Shown here: piece after piece, positions 42,549 through 51,136 of the stretch
How positions within the stretch are numbered: the first letter of the stretch is position 1
Layout: each line of letters starts with the position of its first letter
Origin: Actinomycetota bacterium
Lineage (GTDB): Bacteria > Actinomycetota > Acidimicrobiia > Acidimicrobiales > Palsa-688
Reading direction: 5' to 3'
Length of the DNA: 64,000 bases
Assembly: GCA_021323695.1 (NCBI GenBank)
Contig: JAJPKN010000055.1
Coordinates: 124,001 to 188,000, forward strand
Made by a program: the position numbers and the translations under genes
Notes under the pieces: model-generated
Seen by the model: only the letters and a program-made list of their open reading frames with translations
What the model was told of the DNA's origin: nothing
The model's database searches: none

Positions 42549-43532
42549 TTGAAGTTCCTGTTGCGCCGGTTGGCATTACTGCTGCTGACCGGCTGGGCGG
42601 CCATCACCCTCAACTTCGTCCTGCCCCGGCTCATGCCCGGTGACCCGATAGAGGCGATGCTGGCCCGCTACCAGGGCCGGCTGGACCCGAGGACCGTGTC
42701 GGCGCTGAAGATCGAGTTCGGGCTCAACAGCCACCAGGGGCCCCTGAGCGAGTACTTCACCTACATCGGCCACACCTTGACGGGCAACCTGGGCACTTCG
42801 ATCACGTACTTCCCCACCTCGGTGGCCAGCATAATCGGCTCCGCCCTGCCCTGGACGCTAGGCCTGGTCGGGTTCTCGATCGTCGTTGCCTTTTGCATCG
42901 GCACCGCCCTGGGGGCAGCCGCCGGCTGGCGACGGGGGTCCCGCCTGGACACCTTCGTCGTCCCCTTCGGCGTGATGCTGAGCGCCATGCCCGTCTTCTG
43001 GGTGAGCCTGCTGGCCCTGTACTTCTTGGCCTTCCGCTTGGGCTGGTTCCCGGTCGCCGGTGGCATCGGCACGAGCCAGACGGTGAGCATCTCCGGCATC
43101 GGTTCGATAATCAGCCATGCCGCGCTGCCGGCCATGACCCTCACCCTCGTCAGCCTGGGGAGCTGGGTCCTGCTCATGCGCAACAACACCGTGTCGGTGC
43201 TAGGGGAGGACTTCATCAAGTTCGGGCGGGCCAAGGGGTTGCCGGAGCGGGTCGTCGCCTACCGCTACGCGGCCCGCAACGCCATCCTGCCCAACTTCAC
43301 GGCTTTCGCCCTGGCGCTCGGGTTCGTCGTGGCCGGCGCGATCTTCACCGAGAGCGTGTTCTCGTACCCCGGCATTGCCTACTACTTGCTCCAAGCCGTG
43401 CTGTCGTTGGACTACCCGCTGATGCAGGGGATCTTCCTGGTGATAGTCGTAGCGGTGCTCTGCGCCAACTTCCTTGCTGACCTGCTCTACGTCTTCTTGG
43501 ACCCTCGGATCCGCCTGGAGAGCCGCTCATGA
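42549..43532 (+). CDS. ABC permease, DppB type
   Basis: 327-residue first permease of the Opp/Dpp group. Six helices start at LLLTGWAAITLNFVLPRLMPGDP, the family N-terminus with the usual 'PGDP' loop, followed by the binding-protein-dependent transport loop near residues 205-245 (RVVAYRYAARNAILPNF). The TTG at 42549 is chosen because GGAGG lies 7 nt upstream; no ATG is available near the family start. It overlaps the second permease by 4 bp (ATGA). Confidence 0.9.
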   Translation: MKFLLRRLALLLLTGWAAITLNFVLPRLMPGDPIEAMLARYQGRLDPRTVSALKIEFGLNSHQGPLSEYFTYIGHTLTGNLGTSITYFPTSVASIIGSALPWTLGLVGFSIVVAFCIGTALGAAAGWRRGSRLDTFVVPFGVMLSAMPVFWVSLLALYFLAFRLGWFPVAGGIGTSQTVSISGIGSIISHAALPAMTLTLVSLGSWVLLMRNNTVSVLGEDFIKFGRAKGLPERVVAYRYAARNAILPNFTAFALALGFVVAGAIFTESVFSYPGIAYYLLQAVLSLDYPLMQGIFLVIVVAVLCANFLADLLYVFLDPRIRLESRS

Positions 43533-44356
43533 AGGCGTTCTTCGCCAACCGGTTGGCGCTGGCCGGCCTGGCCATAGTCGCCTTCTTCGGCCTGGTGGCG
43601 CTGCTGGCCCCGGTGATCGCCCCCTATTCGCCCACCGACATCAACTTCAAGCCCATGCTGGGGGTCAGCGCCGAGCACCTGCTGGGCACCACCCCGCAGG
43701 GCAACGACATCTTCTCGCAACTGGTGTACGGGGCGAGGGCCAGCCTGCTCGTCGGGTTGGCGACCGGGGCGGTGATAGCTGCCGTACAGCTGCTGATGGG
43801 CATCTTCTCGGGGTACGTGGGCGGTTGGGTGGACGCCGTGCTATCGGTGGTGACCAATGTGTTCCTGGTGATGCCGGGGCTGGTCCTGCTGATCGTCATC
43901 GCTGCGTACCTGCCTCAGCGGGGGCTGGTGACGATGATCGTGATCCTGGCCGTGGCCGGGTGGGCCTGGGGTGCCCGGGTCCTGCGCGCCCAAGCCATGT
44001 CCCTGCGGGACCGCCCCTTCGTCGAGGCGGCCCGGATGTCGGGGGAGGGCCGCTGGTGGATAGTGCTGGGCCACATCGTCCCCAACATGTTCGGCATACT
44101 GGTCGCGAACTTCTTTGGGGCAGCTCTCTACGCGGTGCTGGCCGAGGCCGGCTTGGAGTTCCTGGGGCTCGGCAACATCAACAACGTCACCTGGGGCACG
44201 ATGCTGTACTGGGCCGAGAACGGCGATGCGGTGCTCCTCGGCCAGTGGCTGTACCTGCTGCTCCCCGGCCTGTGCATCTTGTTGCTGGGCATGGCGTTCG
44301 GGTTGCTCAACTTCGCCGTGGACCAAGTCGCCAACCCGCGCTTGCGAAGGAACTGA
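43529..44356 (+). CDS. ABC permease, DppC type
   Basis: 275-residue second permease, with the DppC N-terminal helix and the extracellular HLLGTTPQGNDIFSQLVYGARASLLVG stretch diagnostic of the family (LGTD..G.D..S....G.R.SL). EAA-like loop: LRDRPFVEAARMSGEGRWWIVLGHIVPN. Slightly shorter than usual (~290-300) because of a short N-terminus. ATG overlaps the previous gene's TGA; the ATPase follows after 1 bp. Confidence 0.92.
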   Translation: MKAFFANRLALAGLAIVAFFGLVALLAPVIAPYSPTDINFKPMLGVSAEHLLGTTPQGNDIFSQLVYGARASLLVGLATGAVIAAVQLLMGIFSGYVGGWVDAVLSVVTNVFLVMPGLVLLIVIAAYLPQRGLVTMIVILAVAGWAWGARVLRAQAMSLRDRPFVEAARMSGEGRWWIVLGHIVPNMFGILVANFFGAALYAVLAEAGLEFLGLGNINNVTWGTMLYWAENGDAVLLGQWLYLLLPGLCILLLGMAFGLLNFAVDQVANPRLRRN

Positions 44357-44357
44357 C

Positions 44358-45374
44358 GTGGCCGGCGTGCTCGAGGTCTCGGGTTTGGAGGTCGGTTACG
44401 GCTGGGAGGGCCGGCCCATGGTGAGCGTGGTGCGGGGCGTGAGCCTCTCGGTGGAGGCGGGCGAAGTGCTGGGCATAGCCGGCGAGTCCGGGTGCGGCAA
44501 GACGACCCTGGCCCTGGCGGCAACCGGCCTGCTGGACCCGCCCGGCCAGGTGCTGGCGGGGTCGGTGGGCTTCGCTGGCCAAGATCTGCTGGCGATGGCC
44601 CCAGCCCAGCTGCGGGCGCTGCACCTGAAGGACATCTCGGTGGTGTTCCAGGCGTCGATGAACGTGCTCAACCCGGTCATGCGGGTCCGGGACCAGTTCC
44701 TGGACGCGATGAGGGCCCACGGCGTGCGCGACCGGGAGGAGGCCGTGGCTCGGGCCCGGGAGATGTTCGACCTGGTCAAGATCCCCAGGCAGTTCTTCGA
44801 CGCCTACCCTCACCAGCTGAGCGGCGGCATGCGCCAGCGGGCGGTGATCGCCCTCGCCCTCGTCCTGCGGCCCAAGCTGCTCATCTTGGACGAGCCGACC
44901 ACCGCCCTCGACGTGGTGGTGCAACGGTCCATCCTGCAGGTGCTGGACGAGCTGCGCCACCAGTTCGGCTTCGGCGTCGTGTTCATCACCCACGACCTGT
45001 CCCTCCTGGTCGAGATCGCCGACCGCATAGCCATCATGTACGCCGGCGAGGTCGTCGAAGAGGCAGTGGCGAGGGAACTGTACGAGCACCCACGCCACCC
45101 CTACACCCAGGCGCTCATGGCTGCCTTCCCCCCGCTCGGTGGGCCGCGCCGGCGCTTGGAGGGGATAGGGGGCCAGCCTCCCGACCTGCGCCAGCTACCC
45201 GCCGGTTGCCCGTTCGCCCCCCGCTGCCCGAGGGCGGTACCCGGCCTGTGCGAGGTCTGGCCGCCTCCTCGGGTGAGCTTCGGGCCAGGCCACTGGGCGG
45301 CTTGCCACCTCTACCGCGAGGAACGCGAGGAAAGCCTCCAACGCGAAGAAGGGGCCCGCGTTGGCCAGAGCTAG
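44358..45374 (+). CDS. ABC ATPase, DppD type
   Basis: 338-residue ATP-binding subunit. Walker A GESGCGKT, Q-loop VVFQASMN, signature LSGGMRQR, Walker B LLILDEP, H-loop ITHD, and the C-terminal Opp/Dpp oligopeptide domain with [16 protein letters not shown], which in relatives carries a cysteine cluster. The GTG at 44358 follows GAAGGA. The next gene overlaps its 3' end by 14 nt. Confidence 0.95.
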   Translation: MAGVLEVSGLEVGYGWEGRPMVSVVRGVSLSVEAGEVLGIAGESGCGKTTLALAATGLLDPPGQVLAGSVGFAGQDLLAMAPAQLRALHLKDISVVFQASMNVLNPVMRVRDQFLDAMRAHGVRDREEAVARAREMFDLVKIPRQFFDAYPHQLSGGMRQRAVIALALVLRPKLLILDEPTTALDVVVQRSILQVLDELRHQFGFGVVFITHDLSLLVEIADRIAIMYAGEVVEEAVARELYEHPRHPYTQALMAAFPPLGGPRRRLEGIGGQPPDLRQLPAGCPFAPRCPRAVPGLCEVWPPPRVSFGPGHWAACHLYREEREESLQREEGARVGQS

Positions 45375-46377
45375 CAGCGCCTTGAGCGCCACCGGTGCCC
45401 ACCTGCAGCCCCCTGGCCCGGTCCTGGAGGTGCGGGGGCTGACCAAGCACTACACTGTCGGGCGGCTCGGCCGCCAAAAGGTAGTGCACGCCCTGAGCTC
45501 GGTCGACCTCACGCTGGGGCCAGCCGAGGTGCTGGCCCTGGTCGGGGAGTCGGGCTCGGGCAAGACGACCTTTGCCCGGGTGGTGGCCTACCTGGAACGG
45601 CCGACCGCCGGGGAGGTACGCCTGCTCGGCCAAGCCCTGCCCCGCCGCCCCAGCCAGCGCGACCTGAGGGAGCACCGGTCCAAGGTGCAGATGGTCTTCC
45701 AGGACCCCTACACCTCGCTGGACCCCCTCCATACCGTGCGTTACACCGTTTCCCGGCCTTTGCGGTCGTTCCGGGTGGTGCCCCGCAAGGCCCAGAGGGC
45801 TGCTGTCGAAGAACTGCTCGAACAGGTGGGCCTGGTCCCGCCCGCAGAGTACCTGCGCCGCTACCCCTACCAGCTTTCGGGAGGCCAGCGCCAGCGAGTC
45901 GGCATCGCCCGGGCCCTGGCGGCCCGGCCCGCCCTGCTGCTGGCGGACGAGCCCACTTCGATGCTGGACGTCTCCATCCGGCTCACGATCATGAACCTCC
46001 TGCTAGACCTTCAGCAGCAACGGGCCCTTTCCCTCCTGTTCGTCACCCACGACCTGGCTGGCGCCGCCTACGTGAGCGACCGGATAGCGATAATGTACGC
46101 CGGCCACCTGCTGGAGGTCGGCCCGGCGGCCGAGGTTATGGGTGACCCCCGCCACCCCTACACGCAGCTGCTGCGCAGTGCCGCCCCCGACCCCGGGCGC
46201 CAGTTCAACCGGGGGCAGCGCTTTGATGCCCACGGCAGCCCACCCGACCTAACTTCGCTGCCGGCCGGGTGCCCCTTCGCCCCCCGCTGCCCTCATGTCC
46301 GCCCTGAGTGCCTCGCTGGCGTACCGGAGTGGCGCCAAGTCGGCCCCGGCCACCAGGTCCGTTGTGCCTTGTACTGA
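45361..46377 (+). CDS. ABC ATPase, DppF type
   Basis: 338-residue second ATPase. Walker [10 protein letters not shown]-loop [12 protein letters not shown], signature [15 protein letters not shown], Walker [13 protein letters not shown]-loop VTHD, and a C-terminal [18 protein letters not shown] segment like DppD. The TTG at 45361 has AAGGGG at 6 nt and overlaps the previous stop region. Together DppD/DppF energise the importer. The glucosidase follows after 47 bp. Confidence 0.94.
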   Translation: MARASSALSATGAHLQPPGPVLEVRGLTKHYTVGRLGRQKVVHALSSVDLTLGPAEVLALVGESGSGKTTFARVVAYLERPTAGEVRLLGQALPRRPSQRDLREHRSKVQMVFQDPYTSLDPLHTVRYTVSRPLRSFRVVPRKAQRAAVEELLEQVGLVPPAEYLRRYPYQLSGGQRQRVGIARALAARPALLLADEPTSMLDVSIRLTIMNLLLDLQQQRALSLLFVTHDLAGAAYVSDRIAIMYAGHLLEVGPAAEVMGDPRHPYTQLLRSAAPDPGRQFNRGQRFDAHGSPPDLTSLPAGCPFAPRCPHVRPECLAGVPEWRQVGPGHQVRCALY

Positions 46378-46424
46378 GCGGCAGCGAGCCAAGGGCACCG
46401 GCCGGTAGGGAGGCAGCGCACCGT

Positions 46425-47825
46425 ATGGAAAACAAAGGAGCAGCCTTGCAGAACTCTGGGAACGGCACCGACGGTAGGTTTTATTGGGGCGCGGCCACGG
46501 CTGCGTACCAAGTCGAAGGCTGGCCCCTGGCCGATGGGGCGGGCAGCTGCGTCTGGCACGAGTTCTCGCACACCCCGGGGGCCACCCACGCCGGGGACAC
46601 GGGCGACCTGGCCACCGACCACTACCACCGCTGGCCCGAAGACATGGCCATCATGCGCCGGCTTGGCCTAAACGCCTACCGGTTCTCCGTCCGCTGGCCG
46701 CGCGTGCTGCCCGAGGGCACCGGACGGCTCAACCCCGCCGGGCTGGACTTCTACGACCGGTTGGTGGACGGGATGCTGGCGGCTGGCCTGGAACCGTTCT
46801 TGACCCTCTACCACTGGGACTTCCCTGCCGCCTTGCAACGGCGCGGAGGGTGGCCCAACCGGGACGTGGCCGGCTGGTTCGGTGATTACGCGTCCATCGT
46901 GGCGCAGCGCCTGGGCGACCGGGTTGCCTGGTGGGCACCGCTCAACGAGCCCTTCGTGGTGGCCGAGCAGGGCCACCTGGTCGGTGCCCATGCTCCTGGC
47001 ATCCGCAACATATTCTCCGCCGGCCATGCCGTCCATCATCAGCTCCTGGCCCATGTGCGTGCCTGTCAAGCCATCAAGGCGGCCGTGCCCGGCGCCCGCG
47101 TCGGCATCGCCGTCCACAACGCGACGGTGTGGCCGGCCACCGGCACGGAAGCAGACCGAGCTGCCGCACAGGTTGCGCACGAATGGCACAACTTCCCCCT
47201 GTTTGCCCACCCCCTCGTGCGGGGGGGCTACCCTCCGGCCATCGAGCCGGTCCTGCGGCCCTACCTGCCCGCGGGGTACGAGGACGACTTGGATGCCCTG
47301 CGGGTGCCCCCCGATTTCATGGGCATCAACTACTACCATGGCTACCACGTCCGCCACGACCCAGGTAACTGGCTCGGTTACTCGGCGGTAAAGGCCACCG
47401 GTGTGCCGTCTACGACTATGGGCTGGGCCGTGCGTCCGGAAGGGCTCTACCAGATCCTGGTCGATGCCGATGCCGGCTACGGGTTGCCGGCGTTGTTCGT
47501 GACCGAGAACGGCGCGTCCTTCGACGACCGGCGGGAGGGCAACGCGGTCCGTGACCCTGAACGCACCGCCTACATCCGTTCGCACATCGAGGCGGTGCTG
47601 CGGGCCAAGCGCGACGGGGTGCCGGTGCAGGGCTATTTCGTTTGGTCCCTGCTGGACAATTTCGAGTGGGCCGAGGGGTACTCGAAACGCTTTGGCATCG
47701 TGTACGTCGATTACGCCACCGGGGAGAGGGTGGTCAAGGACAGTGGTCTTTGGTACGGGGAGTTCGTCCAGCAGCAGGCCGCAGGCCGGCCCGAGGGCGT
47801 CGCCCGCCCCTACGGGCGTCCCTAG
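46425..47825 (+). CDS. Beta-glucosidase (GH1)
   Basis: 466-residue GH1 enzyme, cytosolic since no signal peptide is present. FYWGAATAAYQVEG is the family N-terminal signature; acid/base Glu175 in WAPLNEPFV; nucleophile Glu361 in FVTENGASFDD; aglycone/glycone residues WSLLDNFEWAEGYSKRFG at the C-terminus. It likely hydrolyses imported cellobiose or another beta-glucoside. The ATG at 46425 is used, with GGGAGG 12 nt upstream; a TTG eight codons in has a better-spaced AAGGAG, so the true N-terminus may be shorter. Last gene of the sugar-uptake locus. Confidence 0.95.
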   Translation: MENKGAALQNSGNGTDGRFYWGAATAAYQVEGWPLADGAGSCVWHEFSHTPGATHAGDTGDLATDHYHRWPEDMAIMRRLGLNAYRFSVRWPRVLPEGTGRLNPAGLDFYDRLVDGMLAAGLEPFLTLYHWDFPAALQRRGGWPNRDVAGWFGDYASIVAQRLGDRVAWWAPLNEPFVVAEQGHLVGAHAPGIRNIFSAGHAVHHQLLAHVRACQAIKAAVPGARVGIAVHNATVWPATGTEADRAAAQVAHEWHNFPLFAHPLVRGGYPPAIEPVLRPYLPAGYEDDLDALRVPPDFMGINYYHGYHVRHDPGNWLGYSAVKATGVPSTTMGWAVRPEGLYQILVDADAGYGLPALFVTENGASFDDRREGNAVRDPERTAYIRSHIEAVLRAKRDGVPVQGYFVWSLLDNFEWAEGYSKRFGIVYVDYATGERVVKDSGLWYGEFVQQQAAGRPEGVARPYGRP

Positions 47826-47952
47826 GGGCCGCCCCAGGCCCTTGCCGTCCAAAGTGGCCGGGGGGCCTTTGCGGGCCGGCCAGGTAGGCACTGGCCAAGA
47901 CCATGGCGGTGATGAGGATGGCGATCAGCACCCCGGCGACCGGCCAGCTCAT
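47734..47952 (-). CDS. Possible small single-pass membrane protein
   Basis: 72 residues. An N-terminal hydrophobic helix (VAGVLIAILITAMVLASAYLAG) follows MSWP; the rest is Arg/Pro-rich. AAGGGACGGGGCC precedes the ATG. It overlaps the GH1 gene antisense at its 3' half, which is the same strand as compositional shadows, so only the helix argues for it. Confidence 0.3.
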   Translation of the reverse strand: MSWPVAGVLIAILITAMVLASAYLAGPQRPPGHFGRQGPGAAPRDARRGGRRPRAGLRPAAGRTPRTKDHCP

Positions 47953-48022
47953 GGCCCCGTCCCTTGCCCGCCGGCCCGCGTCCTCGCCGGCCGGCTCACA
48001 GCAGCAGGTTCCTTGAAGCCGC

Positions 48023-48613
48023 TCATGCGCCGGCCGGGGTGGCCGGCTGAGGGGCGGGCGGGGCCGGGAGGTAGAGCTGGGCCAGGTAGGCCGCCACCAG
48101 CCGGAGGTTGAGCTGGGTCAGCTCGTGGTTATGGTTGGCCACCAGCAAGAGCCGCCCACTGGGGGAAAGCGAGGGAGCGGCGACCAGGTAGGCCTGCCGG
48201 AAGCCCTCTGGGGGCAAAGCTCGGCACCAGCGCAACTGACCGGACAGCAGCAGGCGGACAGGCCCCTGGGTGAAGGTGCCGCTGGAGGGGTGGGCCACCA
48301 GGCGGGCCCCTGTCGCCGGCAGGTGGCCATGGCCGGAAGTGCACTCCACCACCAGCGCGTGCTCCACGTAGGTCACGACTGCGGCCAGGTCGGCCTCGGC
48401 CAGCAACGCCCCGAAGCGCGCCACCTGGGACAACCTCTCCAATTCGCTCTCGCTCGGCTGGTGGGCAGGGTGTGGGGCGCTGGCCCGTCCCGTCCCGGCC
48501 GCCTCGCCCGGCACCTGCCCGGGGTGCAAGATCCCGGGGTGCAAGATCCCGGGGTGCAAGATGTCGTCTTCCAATTGCCAATCGACGTCGTAGCTAGCTC
48601 TGTCAGCGGCCAT
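48023..48613 (-). CDS. Hypothetical protein with HPGIL repeats
   Basis: 196 residues from ATG 48613; not recognised. Residues ~18-33 are an HPGIL repeat encoded by a 15-bp DNA repeat. The C-terminal ~130 residues look folded: ESELERLSQVARFGALLAEADLAAVVTYVEHALVV, then alternating hydrophobic strands (ATGARLVAHPSSGTFTQGPVRLLLSGQLRWCRALPPEGF) and SGRLLLVANHNHELTQLNLRLVAAYLAQLY, so it is probably a GAF/PAS-like or small alpha-beta domain, not confirmed. Divergent from the baeRF gene with ~350 bp between. Confidence 0.6.
   Translation of the reverse strand: MAADRASYDVDWQLEDDILHPGILHPGILHPGQVPGEAAGTGRASAPHPAHQPSESELERLSQVARFGALLAEADLAAVVTYVEHALVVECTSGHGHLPATGARLVAHPSSGTFTQGPVRLLLSGQLRWCRALPPEGFRQAYLVAAPSLSPSGRLLLVANHNHELTQLNLRLVAAYLAQLYLPAPPAPQPATPAGA
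48521..48562 (-). repeat. 15-bp in-frame repeat (HPGIL)
   Basis: Two exact 15-bp units (ggggtgcaagatccc) and a 12-bp partial third inside the 48023-48613 gene; coding strand reads HPGIL. Confidence 0.9.
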
Positions 48614-48965
48614 GTCGCTGGCTCCTTGTCGTCCGGTGCCGTCGCAGTTCGCCCTACAGCCAACCCGACGCCGACCCAAGCGGGGTGAAGTGCCTGTGGA
48701 GGTGAGGTGAAGTTCGGCCCAGGTGGCGGAGGGGCCTCCCCTCCAGGCAGCCACCGAGGGAAGCCACCGGGGAGCCACCGGGGAGCCACCGGGGGAAGCC
48801 ACGGGGCAGCCACGGGTGGAGCCACCGAGGGAAGCCACGGGGCAGCCCGCGGCCATGAGCCCTCCGGGCCAACTTCACCCGGTCTTCACCCCCTCTCGAT
48901 GCCGGCGCCACTGCTGGGCAGTTGATTGGTATTGCGGCTAGGCCGCACGAACGAGGAAGTTGGAG
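48614..48965. repeat. Gene-free divergent region with GCCACCGGGGA-like repeats
   Basis: 352 bp between divergent genes. About 48748-48847 is a run of imperfect copies of 'gaagccaccggggagccaccgggg' and 'aagccacggggcagcc' types. No gene, tRNA or known riboswitch recognised; both promoters must lie here. The sequence ttgattggtattgc at ~48922-48935 may include a -35 box, not pursued. Confidence 0.6.
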
Positions 48966-50333
48966 ATGGCCACCTGGCACTGCCCCGCTTGCGGGCTGAG
49001 CTTCACCTTCCGCAGCGAACTGGAATGGCATGCTCGCGAACAGCACCGTGTCCAGGCTCACCTGTGGGCCCCGGTGACGGGGAGGGCCAGCCGGGGCACG
49101 GCCCTGACCTGGGCACAGCTGCGGGAGCTCGACTTGGTGCCCGCCGCCCCCTCGGTCTCGCTGCTCATGGGGACCTCTCGTGCCGCGGTGATGGGCCCTT
49201 GTGACCGAGCCTGCCTGGCTTGCCTGGCCGGCCGGGCACGGCGGCTGCTGGCTTTGTGGCCTCCCGGGGCAGCTGGCCAGCAGACCGGGCAGCACCTGGA
49301 GCTGGCGGTGGCAGCGGCCGAGGCCGGGCCGACCGATGTCGGTTTGGCTGTGCTGGCCAACCCGTCGCGCTGGCTGGTGGTGCCCCTGCCCTTCCGGCCG
49401 CGCGAGCGAGCTGTCATCGGGTCAGCCTTTGTCACGCGCGACCTGCTGGAGTCGCTGGAGCTGTTCCCTGCCTACCGCGTCGTCGTCTTGGGCAGCTACG
49501 GGTTCCGCGTGCTCGAAGGGCGCGCCCGCTGGCTGCACGATGTAGCCAGTTGGCACGTGGCCTCCAGCCCGGGTTACCTACCTGGGCGCCTGGGGTGGCT
49601 GGGGCCCCGGGAGCCGGTCCAGGCCGACCGCCCCGCGCTCAGCCGGCAACAGCGGGTGTCGATGTTGCTCGACAAGGTGGACCGGGCCGTGAGCACCCGG
49701 GTTGCGCTGGCGGGGGAGCTGCCCCTGCTGGTCGCCGGTGACGCTCGACTGGTCGAGGCCTTCCGCCGGCGCTCCTCGCACTCGGCCAGCATCGCCGGTA
49801 CCGTCGGCAACGTGGACCTCGTCTCGGTCCCTCGCCACATCGCCGAACGGGCCGCCGCCGTGGTAGGCGCCTGGAGCGAGCACCGCCTGGCCGGGGAGCT
49901 GGGGGCCCTGCGCGAGGCCGACCGCCAGGGCCGGGTCGTCTGGGGGCTGGACCAGGTGAGGCAAGCCGTGTCCGAGGGCCGGGTGGTGCGCCTTTGGGTA
50001 GAGCACGGCTACGAGGCCACCGGGGACAGCGGGGTCGTCCTGCAGCGGGCATCGGCCGGGGGCAGCTCTCCTCCCGGCGGCAGGACTGGCCCCTTCGAGG
50101 CCAGCTGGGGACCGGTGGACGAGGTGGTCCACCTGGCCCTGGCCCGAGGGGCACAGGTGGACATAGTCCGCCAGTTGCGGTTGGGGCCCGCCGGTGAGCA
50201 CCCAGCCGGTGAGCACCCCGCCGGTGAGCACCCGGCCGCCGAGCACCCCGCCGGTGAGCCCATCGCCGCCGAGCTGTCCCAAGCACCGGTGCAGCCAGGC
50301 AGCTCGCCCGTGCCCGGCCACGTGGCAGCCTGA
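48966..50333 (+). CDS. baeRF-like protein with N-terminal C2H2 zinc finger
   Basis: 455 residues. Residues 6-27 form a zinc finger (Cys6-X2-Cys9 ... His22-X4-His27; CPACGLSFTFRSELEWH). After a cysteine-containing linker (GPCDRACLACLAGRA) comes a region resembling bacterial archaeo-eukaryotic release factor (baeRF/eRF1 domain 2-3) proteins: DVGLAVLANPSRWLVVPLPFRPRERAVIG, RVVVLGSYGFRVLEG, LPLLVAGDARLVEAFRRRS, and a final GPVDEVVHLALARGAQVDIV. The C-terminus is a GEHPA repeat. The family lacks settled function; ribosome-associated rescue or hibernation roles have been proposed for relatives. ATG at 48966 has GAGG 9 nt upstream. Confidence 0.7.
   Translation: MATWHCPACGLSFTFRSELEWHAREQHRVQAHLWAPVTGRASRGTALTWAQLRELDLVPAAPSVSLLMGTSRAAVMGPCDRACLACLAGRARRLLALWPPGAAGQQTGQHLELAVAAAEAGPTDVGLAVLANPSRWLVVPLPFRPRERAVIGSAFVTRDLLESLELFPAYRVVVLGSYGFRVLEGRARWLHDVASWHVASSPGYLPGRLGWLGPREPVQADRPALSRQQRVSMLLDKVDRAVSTRVALAGELPLLVAGDARLVEAFRRRSSHSASIAGTVGNVDLVSVPRHIAERAAAVVGAWSEHRLAGELGALREADRQGRVVWGLDQVRQAVSEGRVVRLWVEHGYEATGDSGVVLQRASAGGSSPPGGRTGPFEASWGPVDEVVHLALARGAQVDIVRQLRLGPAGEHPAGEHPAGEHPAAEHPAGEPIAAELSQAPVQPGSSPVPGHVAA
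50190..50264 (+). repeat. 15-bp in-frame repeat (GEHPA, 5 copies)
   Basis: Five 15-bp units (gccggtgagcacccc and variants, last two with substitutions) near the end of the baeRF-like gene; reads AGEHP/AAEHP. Confidence 0.93.
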
Positions 50334-50432
50334 AGCCGCGGCCCTTCCCCACTGGGCTACCCAAACTGGCCCAGAGCGCCGATACTGGAGGTGGGACTGG
50401 CAGGAGCGCCGGTACGGGCCGGGAGGCCGGGA

Positions 50433-51131
50433 TTGGTTGCCACGGTGATGGTGGTCGAAGACGAGCCCAAGCTGCGCCAGCTCCTTCGCTCCTACCTGGA
50501 GCGCGAGGGCCTTGCCGTCTACACCACCGGTTCAGGCGCCGAGGCCCTTGACATTGGGCGCCGCCGCAGCTTGGACCTGGTAGTGCTCGACCTGCGCCTT
50601 CCCGACCTGCCCGGCGAGGAGGTCGCCCGGGAGCTGAGGGCTACGTCGGACGTCCCCATCGTGATGCTCACGGCCAAGAGCGAGGAGCACGAGCGCATCG
50701 CCGGTCTCGAGCTCGGGGCTGACGACTACATCACCAAACCTTTTAGCCCCCGGGAGCTGGTCTTGAGGGTCCAAGCGGTCCTGCGCCGGGGCCGGGTTGT
50801 TGCCGACCGTACGGTGCCAGCCAGCTACGGGGGAGGCGAGCTGGTCATCGACGAGGAGTGCCGCCGGGTGGTGGTGAGGGGCCAGCCCGTCGAGCTCACC
50901 CCCACCGAATGGGGGATCCTCACCGCGCTGGCGCGGGCCCCGGGCCGGGTGTTCTCCCGCTACGAGCTGATCAACGAGGTACGCGGTTATGAGTTCGACG
51001 GTTACGAGCGCACGGTCAACACCCATGTGAAGAACTTGCGCCACAAGTTGGAGCTTGACCCGGCCAAGCCCCGGCTGGTGGAGACCGTGCTAGGGGTTGG
51101 CTACCGGCTGGGCGTGGCCCGGGACCGCTGA
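50433..51131 (+). CDS. OmpR/PhoB-family response regulator
   Basis: 232 residues. Receiver domain 1-~120 with Asp10, phospho-acceptor Asp53 in VVLDLRLPD and switch lysine in DDYITKPFSPREL; winged helix DNA-binding domain ~135-230 (ELTPTEWGILTAL, GYERTVNTHVKNLRHKLE, GVGYRLG). The TTG at 50433 has GGGAGG 6 nt upstream and gives the usual ATVxVVEDE start; ATG at 50448 is an alternative. The cognate kinase begins 5 bp after the stop. Confidence 0.93.
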   Translation: MVATVMVVEDEPKLRQLLRSYLEREGLAVYTTGSGAEALDIGRRRSLDLVVLDLRLPDLPGEEVARELRATSDVPIVMLTAKSEEHERIAGLELGADDYITKPFSPRELVLRVQAVLRRGRVVADRTVPASYGGGELVIDEECRRVVVRGQPVELTPTEWGILTALARAPGRVFSRYELINEVRGYEFDGYERTVNTHVKNLRHKLELDPAKPRLVETVLGVGYRLGVARDR

Positions 51132-51136
51132 CGTCC

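Noticed and set aside
47826-48022. Terminator or second gene after GH1
   Set aside because: No clear inverted repeat; only the doubtful small membrane frame is reported.
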